DNA from: an uncultured Asticcacaulis sp.
GTDB lineage: Bacteria > Pseudomonadota > Alphaproteobacteria > Caulobacterales > Caulobacteraceae
Length of the DNA: 20,483 bases
Assembly: GCA_946480125.1 (NCBI GenBank)
Contig: CAMLIY010000027.1
Location: 1-20,483, forward strand
Direction of reading: 5' to 3'
Every line of letters begins with the position of its first letter. The first letter of the stretch is position 1. Of this stretch, positions 13,759-20,483 are shown one piece after another. Under the pieces are notes generated by a model. The model was given only the letters and a program-made list of their open reading frames with translations. It searched no databases and was not told the DNA's origin. Made by a program: the position numbers and the translations under genes.

Positions 13759-15417
13759 ATGCTGACGAAACGTGATATTTTTAAAGGCCTTGCCGTGATC
13801 GGCACGGCGCCTGTCCTGGATGGAGCCGCTCGGGCGGATACCGTGGCCGGCTCTTTCAGTGAGATTGCAACAGGCCCCTTTAAGCCTGACTGGGACTCAT
13901 TGAAAAGCCAATATAAGGCACCGGACTGGTTCCGCGACGCCAAGTTCGGCATCTGGGCGCACTGGAGCGCGCAATGCGTGCCGGAACACGGCGACTGGTA
14001 CGCCCGCGGCATGTACATGCAAGGCGATGGTCATTACGACCATCATCTGAAAACCTATGGCCATCCGGCCGACACAGGTTTCATGGAGATCGATAATCTG
14101 TGGAAGGCGGAAAACTGGAATCCCGATGACCTGCTCGATCTCTATCAAAAGGCCGGCGCCAAATATTTCGTCTCCCTGGCCAACCACCACGACAATTTCG
14201 ACAACTATGCGTCTAAGTTCCACGATTGGAATTCAACGCGGGTTGGGCCCAAGCGCGACATCGTCGGTGCCTGGGCCAAGGCTGCCAGGGCACGCGGCCT
14301 GAAATTCGGCGTCTCCAATCACTCGGCTCACGCCTGGCACTGGTTTCAGGTCGCCTATGGGTATGACCCCGAGGGGCCCCGCGCGGGCGAGCGTTACGAC
14401 GCCTTCAAGCTGACCAAGTATGATGGGGTCGGCAAGTGGTGGGAAGGCCTCGACCCACAGGAGCTCTACGCTGGCGCGGTCATGCCGATGCCTGACGGCA
14501 TAACCACCGTCAAGGCGGCGAATGCCTGGCACGAAGCCCACGACCGCATCTGGAACGAAGCCCCGCCACTCGAAAACCCGGCCTTCGTCAGGTCGTGGTA
14601 CCTGCGCTGCAAGGATCTGATCGACAGCTACCAGCCCGACCTGCTCTATTTCGACAATTTCGACCTGCCGCTCGGTCAGGCCGGCCTCGACATCACAGCG
14701 CACTTCTACAACGCCTCCATGCAATGGCATGGCGGTAAACTCGAAGCGGTCGTCAACACCAAGGAATTGGCAAAAGCACGCCAGGGCGCGGTGATCGAGG
14801 ATGTCGAGCGCGGCTATCGTGCCGATATCCAGCCACATGCCTGGCAAACGGACACCTGCATAGGCGACTGGCATTACAATCGTCAGCGCTATCTCGATAA
14901 ATCCTATATGAGCGCAGAGGCGGTCATCCACCGCCTGTGTGATGTCGTCTCCAAAAATGGCAATTTGCTACTCAGCATCCCGGTCCGCGGCGACGGCACC
15001 ATCGATTCCGAAGAGCGCAACATCGTCGAGCAGATCGGCACCTGGAACAACCGCTTCGGCGAGGCGATTTATGGCACACGTCCGTGGAAAGTGGCTGGCG
15101 AAGGCCCGACTCAGGTTGCTTCCGGTCAATTCGGCGAAGGCTCAATCAAACCTTTCACGGCCCAGGATATCCGCTTCACAACCAAGGACGGTGCGCTTTA
15201 CGCTATCACCCTTGGACATACCGCCGGAAAAGTAACGATCGCGGCTCTCGCTAAAGGCGGCGCCTATGCCGGAGATGTAAAGCGCGTGGAGGTCGTGGGC
15301 TCAAATACGGCCTTAAGGTTCACTTTATCCGCCGATGGCCTTCATGTCGATATACCAGAAGGGGCCAGTCACGCCTTTGGCATCGCGCTCAAGATTGAGG
15401 GGCGGGGCTTGGTATAA
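13759..15417 (+). CDS. GH29 alpha-L-fucosidase, exported
   Basis: This is a retaining alpha-L-fucosidase; in this locus it would remove the terminal fucose of xyloglucan F side chains. The 552-residue protein has KAPDWFRDAKFGIWAHWS near the N terminus, the GH29 substrate-site block AKYFVSLANHHDNFDNY, GLKFGVSNHSAH, and the nucleophile D299 in DLLYFDNFDLP. SKNGNLLLSIPVRGDGTI closes the barrel, followed by a C-terminal beta-sandwich. The acid/base is not identifiable by eye, as usual in this family. The leader MLTKRDIFKGLAVIGTAPVL...ARADT resembles a Tat signal with KR in place of RR, so Tat or Sec export to the periplasm is likely. ATG 13759 has a strong AAGGGAG site. It is first of three genes transcribed rightward behind a probable promoter; GH127/146 starts 51 bases after its stop. 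Confidence 0.92.
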   Translation: MLTKRDIFKGLAVIGTAPVLDGAARADTVAGSFSEIATGPFKPDWDSLKSQYKAPDWFRDAKFGIWAHWSAQCVPEHGDWYARGMYMQGDGHYDHHLKTYGHPADTGFMEIDNLWKAENWNPDDLLDLYQKAGAKYFVSLANHHDNFDNYASKFHDWNSTRVGPKRDIVGAWAKAARARGLKFGVSNHSAHAWHWFQVAYGYDPEGPRAGERYDAFKLTKYDGVGKWWEGLDPQELYAGAVMPMPDGITTVKAANAWHEAHDRIWNEAPPLENPAFVRSWYLRCKDLIDSYQPDLLYFDNFDLPLGQAGLDITAHFYNASMQWHGGKLEAVVNTKELAKARQGAVIEDVERGYRADIQPHAWQTDTCIGDWHYNRQRYLDKSYMSAEAVIHRLCDVVSKNGNLLLSIPVRGDGTIDSEERNIVEQIGTWNNRFGEAIYGTRPWKVAGEGPTQVASGQFGEGSIKPFTAQDIRFTTKDGALYAITLGHTAGKVTIAALAKGGAYAGDVKRVEVVGSNTALRFTLSADGLHVDIPEGASHAFGIALKIEGRGLV

Positions 15418-15468
15418 GCTTCCCTAACCGGTTGAGGTGATGCCCTTATAGATACGGAAGAGACAATA

Positions 15469-17394
15469 ATGACGCAAATCAAGGCGATGAACCGCCGACG
15501 GTTCATATGGGGAATGACAGCCGCACCCATCGCATATTATGCAGGGGCTGCCGGCTTCAGTTGGGCGGGCAACGCATCTGGGCTGCCAGCGTCTTCGAAG
15601 GCAGTACGCCCTCATGTTGAAATGTTCAGTCTGGGTCAGGTGACGCTTGGCGACGGGCCGTTCCGCGACGCGGAAACCTGGAATCGGGCCTTCATGATGC
15701 GTCTGGCGCCAGAGCGGCTGCTGCATACCTTCCGCCTGAATGCCGGCCTTCCGACGACGGCACAGCCCTTGGGCGGCTGGGAAGCGCCGGACTGTGAGTT
15801 GCGTGGACATTTTACCGGACACTATCTCTCGGCTTGCGCGCTGGCCTATGCCAGCCGCGGCGATGCCGATCTCAAGGCGCGCGGCGACGACATGGTCAAG
15901 AGCCTGGCGGCGTGTCAGGCCGCGCTGAACCAGGGGGGCTATCTCAGCGCATTTCCGCAGGAATTGTTTGTCCGCCTGGACGCCCGTCAGGGCGTCTGGG
16001 CGCCATTCTATACCTATCACAAGATCATGGCGGGCCTCCTCGACATGCACGTCCATGCCGGTAATGCTCAGGCGCTCGAGGTCGTGACGGGCATGGCGGT
16101 CTGGGTCGATAGCTGGACGGCGGCGCGCACCCAGGTCCATATGCAGGACATCCTGAACGACGAGTTTGGAGGCATGAACGAGGTTCTCTATAACCTGGCG
16201 TCTGTCACCGATGACGCCCGCTGGATGGCGACCGGTGACCGCTTCAGCAAGGAAAGCTTCTTCACGCCCCTGGCGACGCGGGTTGACGCCTTGCGCGGCT
16301 TGCATATGAACACGCATGTGCCGCAGGTTATTGGCGCCATGCGACGCTACGAAGTATCCGGAGACAATCGTTATAGCGAAATTGCCAACTTCTTTTGGGA
16401 CACGGTGACGTCGTCGAGAACCTACGTCACCGGCGGCTCCAGCAACAAGGAGCATTGGCTGACCGAACCCTACCATCTGGCCGAGGAGTGGCGACAAAGC
16501 TCCAACCATCAGGAATGCTGTTGCTGTTACAACATGCTGAAACTGACGCGGCAGTTATTCAGCTACGCACCTGACGCACGCTATATGGATTATTTTGAGC
16601 GTAATCTTGTCAATCATCGGCTGGGGACGATCGAACCGGAGACCGGCAACACCACCTACTTCCTGTCAATGGCGCCGGGTGCCTGGAAAACGCTGGCGAG
16701 CGACGACGCCACTTTCTGGTGTTGCACGGGCACGGCCATCGAGGAATTTTCTAAACTCGGCGATACCGTTTACGCTCATGATGGCCTGGGTGTTTACGTC
16801 AACCTGTTCATCGCCTCGAAGCTTGACTGGAAAGAGCGGGGTATCCAGATCAGCCAGGTTACGGATTTTCCCAGCAGCGGCTCCATTTCGCTGACCGTGA
16901 CGGCGACGCCGGGGGGCGAATGGCCACTGCATATCCGCATCCCCGCCTGGACGACGACCGAGGCCCAGGTGCGCCTCAATGGTCGACCGCTCGATGCCTC
17001 GGCGGACCCTGGGAGTTATCTTCGCATTTCGCGTGCATGGAGGGCCGGTGACCGCATCACGCTCGACCTGCCCATGCCTCTGCGGGTGGATCGCTTTCCA
17101 GACGCCCCTCAGATCCAGGCGCTCATGGCGGGACCAGTCGTTCTGGCGGCGCAGTTGCCGCGTGGCGATATTTCCGCGGTTCTCATGCAGGACCAGGGCC
17201 CGGCCGTCGACAAGTTACCCATCACCATGCCGCGGCTTAATGCGGGTGGAAAATCGTTGAACGAGATTGTCCAGCCTGTTCAAGGCCAGTCGCTTGCCTG
17301 GGCCGCAACCGCAACGGATGGTAGCGAAATCCGCTTTTCTCCCTTGAATGAAAGCTGGTCACGTTTCAGCGTTTATATAGACGCATCGGCATAG
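15469..17394 (+). CDS. GH127/GH146 beta-L-arabinofuranosidase (DUF1680), Tat-exported
   Basis: The family releases beta-L-arabinofuranose using a cysteine nucleophile held by zinc. The 641-residue protein opens with a twin-arginine leader (MNRRRFIWGMTAAPIAYYAG). The barrel carries GHFTGHYLSACALAYAS, APFYTYHKIMAGLLDMH and EFGGMNEVLYNLA. The zinc site is E349 and C351 in HQECCCCYNMLKLTRQLF plus C418-C419 in FWCCTGTAIEEF, matching HypBA1 E338, C340, C417 (nucleophile) and C418. The acid/base is E328 (NKEHW) or E333 (LTEPYHL); E333 has the HypBA1 spacing. YNMLKLTR points to GH146 more than GH127. The four-cysteine run C350-C353 is unusual; relatives usually have ExC followed by non-Cys residues. 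ATG 15469 has GGAAG at eight bases; ATG 15487 is an alternative. Likely substrates are xyloglucan T side chains, arabinan tips or extensin arabinosides. Confidence 0.88.
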   Translation: MTQIKAMNRRRFIWGMTAAPIAYYAGAAGFSWAGNASGLPASSKAVRPHVEMFSLGQVTLGDGPFRDAETWNRAFMMRLAPERLLHTFRLNAGLPTTAQPLGGWEAPDCELRGHFTGHYLSACALAYASRGDADLKARGDDMVKSLAACQAALNQGGYLSAFPQELFVRLDARQGVWAPFYTYHKIMAGLLDMHVHAGNAQALEVVTGMAVWVDSWTAARTQVHMQDILNDEFGGMNEVLYNLASVTDDARWMATGDRFSKESFFTPLATRVDALRGLHMNTHVPQVIGAMRRYEVSGDNRYSEIANFFWDTVTSSRTYVTGGSSNKEHWLTEPYHLAEEWRQSSNHQECCCCYNMLKLTRQLFSYAPDARYMDYFERNLVNHRLGTIEPETGNTTYFLSMAPGAWKTLASDDATFWCCTGTAIEEFSKLGDTVYAHDGLGVYVNLFIASKLDWKERGIQISQVTDFPSSGSISLTVTATPGGEWPLHIRIPAWTTTEAQVRLNGRPLDASADPGSYLRISRAWRAGDRITLDLPMPLRVDRFPDAPQIQALMAGPVVLAAQLPRGDISAVLMQDQGPAVDKLPITMPRLNAGGKSLNEIVQPVQGQSLAWAATATDGSEIRFSPLNESWSRFSVYIDASA

Positions 17395-17395
17395 G

Positions 17396-17409
17396 CAGCC
17401 TCTTGGCTG
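17396..17409 (+). terminator. Weak hairpin after GH127/146
   Basis: CAGCC, loop TCTT, GGCTG starts two bases after the stop of the GH127/146 gene. It has five pairs and only a short T-rich stretch (ATTTTA) some ten bases on, so it is probably a minor structure between co-transcribed genes. Confidence 0.2.
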
Positions 17410-17441
17410 TGGCGGTATCATTTTACGGATACGGCGAGATC

Positions 17442-17476
17442 AGGAGGTCTTGTTGGCAACTGCAAACGACATTTAG
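17442..17476 (+). promoter_or_regulatory. Consensus Shine-Dalgarno with an eight-codon frame upstream of GH2
   Basis: AGGAGGT (17442-17448) is the best ribosome site in the window, yet it does not serve a long gene. Two TTG codons follow (17450, 17453) in a frame that reads MLATANDI and stops at TAG 17474-17476. The GH2 frame is open here but has no start codon near this site. It may drive a leader peptide, or mark an older start of GH2 lost by a frameshift. Confidence 0.25.
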
Positions 17477-17541
17477 ATTTGTCGCCAAGTCCCAAAACCA
17501 TGAGTATAATACCGCAGATTGCGGGTGGAGAATTCAACGCC

Positions 17542-19737
17542 ATGAGCCATAACGGACAGGAATTAAACCCGTTTCAGCCCCCTGTCGTCGATCACTGGGT
17601 CAGTGCTGCCGACAGCAATCTATTTGCGCGCATGTGGGGCTGGCGAGCGCGCGCGGCAGAATTCATGGCTAAGCTTACAAAATATCTTTTAATGCTCGTG
17701 CTGGTTATGACAGGACTGGCATTCGGCGTCACGGCAGCTCACGCAGCGACAGACCAAGAAACCATTCGAAAAAGCGTTGAACTTACGCATGGCTGGCGTT
17801 TCATTAAACGAGACGTGCCGGGTGGCGAGCAGCCCAACCTCGATGACTCCGGCTGGCAAGCCGTAGACCTGCCGCACACCTATAATGTCGCGGGTATGCT
17901 GAATGCCAAAGAGCATTACAGGGGGCCGGCCTGGTATCGAAAGCAGATTGACGTCTCTGCGGTTGAGCCGGGCAGGCGGACCTATATAGAGTTTGACGGC
18001 GCGTTCCTCATCACCGATCTGTGGGTCAATGGTGTTAAGGCAGGCCACCATGAAGGCGGATTCGCCGGTTTTCGCTTTGACATCACGCCTTTTGTGAAAC
18101 AAGGACATAACGTTCTGGCGGTCAGGGTGGACAGTTCCAAAGCGCCCGACGTTGCCCCGTTAGGGGGAGATTTTACCGTCTTTGGCGGGCTCTATCGCGG
18201 TGTCAGGCTGATCAGCACGGATGATGTGCATATCGACATGCTCGATTACGGAAGTCAGGGCGTGGTGTTTCAAGCCGATGGCGTTTCGGCAGACACGGCC
18301 GGCCTGAACTGGACCGTTCGCGTGGCCAACAATTCAAGCAGCCACACATCGGGCGATGTCGTGGTCAACCTCTATGATGCCGGTTCCCATCTGGTAAAAT
18401 CCATCTCAGCCCCCTTTGCCGCCGATCCAAAAGCGATCGTGCCGGTTCGCGTGTCAGCGCGCCTGGAGAAGCCTCATCTATGGAACGGGATAAGTGACCC
18501 CTACCTGTACAAGGCGCAGATCACCGTCACCTCAGGCGCGTCAAGGGACCGCGTAAATCTTCCGATTGGTATCCGGGATATCAGGATAGATCCGGATAGG
18601 GGCGTGATACTGAACGGGCAGCCTTATGCAGTGCATGGCGTCAATCTTCATCCGACCATGCTGCCGGGCAAGGGCGCGGCCGTCTCCAGGCAGGATATTG
18701 ATCGCGATTACAAGATGCTTGGCGATCTCGGCGTGACGGGTTTACGCTTTGCCCATTACCAGCACGGGCCGTACGAATACGATCTTGCTGACCGTGCCGG
18801 ATATTTGGTGTGGACAGAAATCCCCCTTGTTTCAGAGATCAGCGGTTCGGCGGCCTTTGAAGCCAACGCCGGCAATCAATTGCGTGAACTGGTGCGGCAA
18901 AATATCAACCACCCGTCTGTCTTCGTATGGGGTCTTGGAAACGAGATCTATGAGGTGGATGAAAATAGCGGCAAGCTTCTGGACGCTATGCAATCTCTGG
19001 CACACGCGGAAGATCCGGGCCGCCCGACGACCTACGCCAACTGCTGCGGCGAAATCGATGGACCGCAGGCATCGCATACCGACATGGTCGGTTCCAATGT
19101 CTATTTCGGGTGGTACACAGGCGAATTTTCTGATCTGGGCCCCTGGATGGATCGTAACCACGCCCGGCGCCCGCATACGCCAGAAGCCATTAGTGAGTAT
19201 GGCGCTGGCGGCAGTATCATCCATCAGGATGATCCGCCTAAACGCCCCTTGGCGGGCAGCCGATGGCACCCGGAACAATACCAGTCGCTGTATCATGAAG
19301 CCGCCTGGAGACAGATTCGGGATAAGCCATGGCTATGGGCGAGCTTTATATGGGTAGGTTTTGATTTCCCGTCAGCGGGCCGGAATGAAGGTGACACGGC
19401 GGGGATAAATGACAAGGGATTGATCACCTTTGATCGCAAAACGAAAAAGGACGCCTATTTCTGGTATCAGGCAAACTGGTCCAAGGCGCCGATGGTGTAC
19501 ATTACGTCGAGACGGTACACGGTCCGCGCCACTCCATATGCTGATCTGAAAATCTATTCCAATCAATCAAAAGTCACCGTCACGGTGAACGACGCTGTGG
19601 TAGCAGAACAGCCGGTCGTTGATCACGTTGCGCTCATGAATATCGCTCTGCGCGCCGGCATCAACCATATAAAGGTGAGTGCCGGTAGCGTTACGGATGA
19701 TGTGACGTGGATTTTTCAGCCGCCATCTAGTCAATAA
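17542..19737 (+). CDS. GH2 beta-galactosidase-type enzyme with N-terminal extension
   Basis: This retaining GH2 enzyme would remove the beta-galactose of xyloglucan L/F side chains; other GH2 specificities are possible. From ATG 17542 it has 731 residues. It shows the jelly-roll domain (WQAVDLPHTYNVAG, PAWYRKQIDV, LWVNGVKAGHHEGGFAGFRFDIT), an immunoglobulin-like domain, and a barrel with acid/base E468 in VWGLGNEIYEV and nucleophile E552 in ISEYGAGG. Its C-terminal region resembles DUF4982 (LKIYSNQSKVTVTVND). A normal signal peptide (MAKLTKYLLMLVLVMTGLAFG...AHA) starts only at ATG 17665, which lacks a ribosome site. ATG 17542 has GGAG at 11 bases but puts 41 extra residues (including NPFQPPVVDHWV and MWGWRARAAEF) ahead of the leader. 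I list 17542 on the ribosome site; 17665 is a serious alternative for a secreted enzyme. It is last in the sugar run. Confidence 0.85.
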   Translation: MSHNGQELNPFQPPVVDHWVSAADSNLFARMWGWRARAAEFMAKLTKYLLMLVLVMTGLAFGVTAAHAATDQETIRKSVELTHGWRFIKRDVPGGEQPNLDDSGWQAVDLPHTYNVAGMLNAKEHYRGPAWYRKQIDVSAVEPGRRTYIEFDGAFLITDLWVNGVKAGHHEGGFAGFRFDITPFVKQGHNVLAVRVDSSKAPDVAPLGGDFTVFGGLYRGVRLISTDDVHIDMLDYGSQGVVFQADGVSADTAGLNWTVRVANNSSSHTSGDVVVNLYDAGSHLVKSISAPFAADPKAIVPVRVSARLEKPHLWNGISDPYLYKAQITVTSGASRDRVNLPIGIRDIRIDPDRGVILNGQPYAVHGVNLHPTMLPGKGAAVSRQDIDRDYKMLGDLGVTGLRFAHYQHGPYEYDLADRAGYLVWTEIPLVSEISGSAAFEANAGNQLRELVRQNINHPSVFVWGLGNEIYEVDENSGKLLDAMQSLAHAEDPGRPTTYANCCGEIDGPQASHTDMVGSNVYFGWYTGEFSDLGPWMDRNHARRPHTPEAISEYGAGGSIIHQDDPPKRPLAGSRWHPEQYQSLYHEAAWRQIRDKPWLWASFIWVGFDFPSAGRNEGDTAGINDKGLITFDRKTKKDAYFWYQANWSKAPMVYITSRRYTVRATPYADLKIYSNQSKVTVTVNDAVVAEQPVVDHVALMNIALRAGINHIKVSAGSVTDDVTWIFQPPSSQ

Positions 19738-19905
19738 AGTCTGTGCCTTAACGGTTATCGGCCGCAAATCGGCATTCTCAGCCGCGACTTCCATGTCGAG
19801 TCAGTGCCCTACGGGATACTTCTAACGCAAGGCTACCGTTCGCTGTCCGTCGTGCGCGTCTTCCTTTTATAATCTGGGTGAAACAAAATGGATTGTAACT
19901 ACGTT

Positions 19906-19927
19906 GGTTGCGGGCCCCCCGCAAACC
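19906..19927. terminator. Strong GC-rich hairpin between GH2 and xdhC-like gene
   Basis: GGTTGCGGG (19906-19914), loop CCC, CCCGCAAACC (19918-19927) pairs over nine bases with one bulged A. It lies in the gap between the two convergent genes, about 170 bases after the GH2 stop and 87 beyond the minus-strand gene's stop. No T-run directly follows on either strand. Apart from this I see nothing in 19738-20013 that looks like a gene. Confidence 0.4.
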
Positions 19928-20013
19928 AAATCGCCCGGAAAGCCAAAGACGTGGCCGCAAAAGGTGACACAGGCGCAAATCCCGACCAAACAGCAAATGA
20001 AACGGACCCGGTG

Positions 20014-20483
20014 CTAGGTGTAATGCACAGGATGGCTTCGCATGACTTTCACAATTTTAGCCATAACGGACAAGGCAATTTCCGGGGGGGTCAGCGCTCC
20101 AATATTAAGCCCTGTCGGTCCATCGATGCGGTGGCAAATGAGATCAGTCCATCCCCTGGCTTTTAACTGCTGAAGGCGAGCGGTATGCGTATGCCGGCTG
20201 CCGAGGGCGCCAATATAAAAGGCATCCGAAGCCAGAGCGGCAGACAGGATTTCAGATTCAAAAGCATGGTCGTGAAACAGGCTTACAACAGCCGCATGTC
20301 CATCGATGAGGCTTTTATCCCACGTCATGGGCGTATCCAGGGAGTAGGTTGCGCCGTACATATCACACTGTCGGCATGTCCATTCATCTGGGCAAAATAC
20401 CTGGACGTCAAACTCATTCAAATGCGCGATTTGCGCCAGTGCCGGTACGATATGGCCGCGCCCAAAAATTATAAGCCGGGGTT
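20014..20483 (-). CDS. XdhC/CoxI family molybdoenzyme maturation protein, 5' end outside window
   Basis: XdhC-type proteins bind molybdenum cofactor and help insert it, in sulfurated form, into xanthine dehydrogenase or CO-dehydrogenase-type enzymes in the cytoplasm. The visible part is the C-terminal Rossmann domain. It runs from LIIFGRGHIVPALAQIA (nucleotide-binding GxGxxxxAL) at the window edge, through DGHAAVVSLFHDHAFE and the family block FYIGALGSRHTHTARLQQL, to GPTGLNIGALTPPEIALSVM near the end, with stop TAG at 20014-20016. The frame stays open to base 20483, so the N-terminal domain lies to the right. An internal TTG at 20419-20421 is not the start. It is convergent with GH2 and unrelated to glycan use, so it marks the end of the sugar locus. 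Confidence 0.88.
   Translation of the reverse strand, partial: PRLIIFGRGHIVPALAQIAHLNEFDVQVFCPDEWTCRQCDMYGATYSLDTPMTWDKSLIDGHAAVVSLFHDHAFESEILSAALASDAFYIGALGSRHTHTARLQQLKARGWTDLICHRIDGPTGLNIGALTPPEIALSVMAKIVKVMRSHPVHYT

Noticed and set aside
14233..14931. Minus-strand frame (232 codons) opposite GH29
   Set aside because: Antisense shadow of GH29; no domain recognised.
15424..16509. Minus-strand frame (361 codons) opposite GH127/146
   Set aside because: Antisense shadow; the plus strand carries the catalytic and zinc-site motifs.
17545..20072. Exact 14-base repeat AGCCATAACGGACA at 17545-17558 and 20059-20072
   Set aside because: About one such match is expected by chance in 20 kb; one copy is inside the xdhC-like gene and no longer repeat surrounds either copy.
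19888..20166. Plus-strand frame of 92 codons near the right edge
   Set aside because: It overlaps the xdhC-like gene on the opposite strand, has no ribosome site of note and reads as low-complexity.
1..20483. Search for CRISPR arrays, tRNA/rRNA genes, insertion sequences and prophage genes
   Set aside because: No regularly spaced repeats, no tRNA-like cloverleaf, no transposase or integrase and no terminal inverted repeats with target duplications were seen by eye.

Overview
The window looks like an accessory polysaccharide-utilisation locus from a Gram-negative, plant-polymer-degrading alphaproteobacterium. Caulobacterales, for example an Asticcacaulis- or Caulobacter-like genome, is my best guess. 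The basis is moderately high GC, Sec, Tat and lipoprotein export signals on almost every enzyme, and a PrnA-type flavin halogenase paired with a cupin-like protein, a pairing I associate with TonB-receptor loci of Caulobacterales, Sphingomonadales and Xanthomonads. The taxonomic call is inference; no rRNA or marker gene is present.

Layout. 1-2041 (+) is the 3' part of a GH74 xyloglucanase. 2113-4678 (+) holds a flavin-dependent halogenase homologue, a 25-codon linker ORF and a JmjC/cupin_8-type protein, joined by two ATGA stop/start overlaps. 4702-6258 (-) is a GH51 alpha-L-arabinofuranosidase, the only sugar gene on the minus strand. After a 428-base control region come six plus-strand glycosidase genes plus one more after a second gap: GH43 (6687-8333), GH5 (8456-9622), GH43 with a C-terminal sandwich domain (9739-11397), GH97 (11586-13454), then a gap of about 300 bases with a probable promoter, then GH29 (13759-15417), GH127/GH146 (15469-17394) and GH2 (17542-19737). 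The locus ends near 19740. From 20014 to the right edge lies the C-terminal part of an unrelated XdhC/CoxI-type molybdoenzyme maturation gene on the minus strand.

How the genes may work together. GH74 and GH5 would cut the beta-1,4-glucan backbone of xyloglucan. GH29 (fucose), GH2 (probably beta-galactose), GH51 and the two GH43 proteins (arabinofuranose and/or xylose), and GH127/146 (beta-L-arabinofuranose) would strip the side chains. That combination fits both fucogalacto-xyloglucan and the arabinosylated xyloglucan of Solanaceae, whose T side chain ends in beta-L-Araf on alpha-L-Araf. GH97 carries the Asp nucleophile of the retaining alpha-galactosidase branch, so the locus may also take side chains from another polymer. 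The window has no TonB receptor, sugar transporter, regulator or GH31 alpha-xylosidase; these may lie to the left.

The least ordinary elements are the halogenase/cupin pair with all catalytic residues retained, the double-ATGA mini-ORF between them, a run of four cysteines in the zinc site of the GH127/146 protein, a GH97 with an abnormal secretion leader, an N-terminal extension on GH2, and candidate palindromic operators ahead of GH51, GH5 and GH29.
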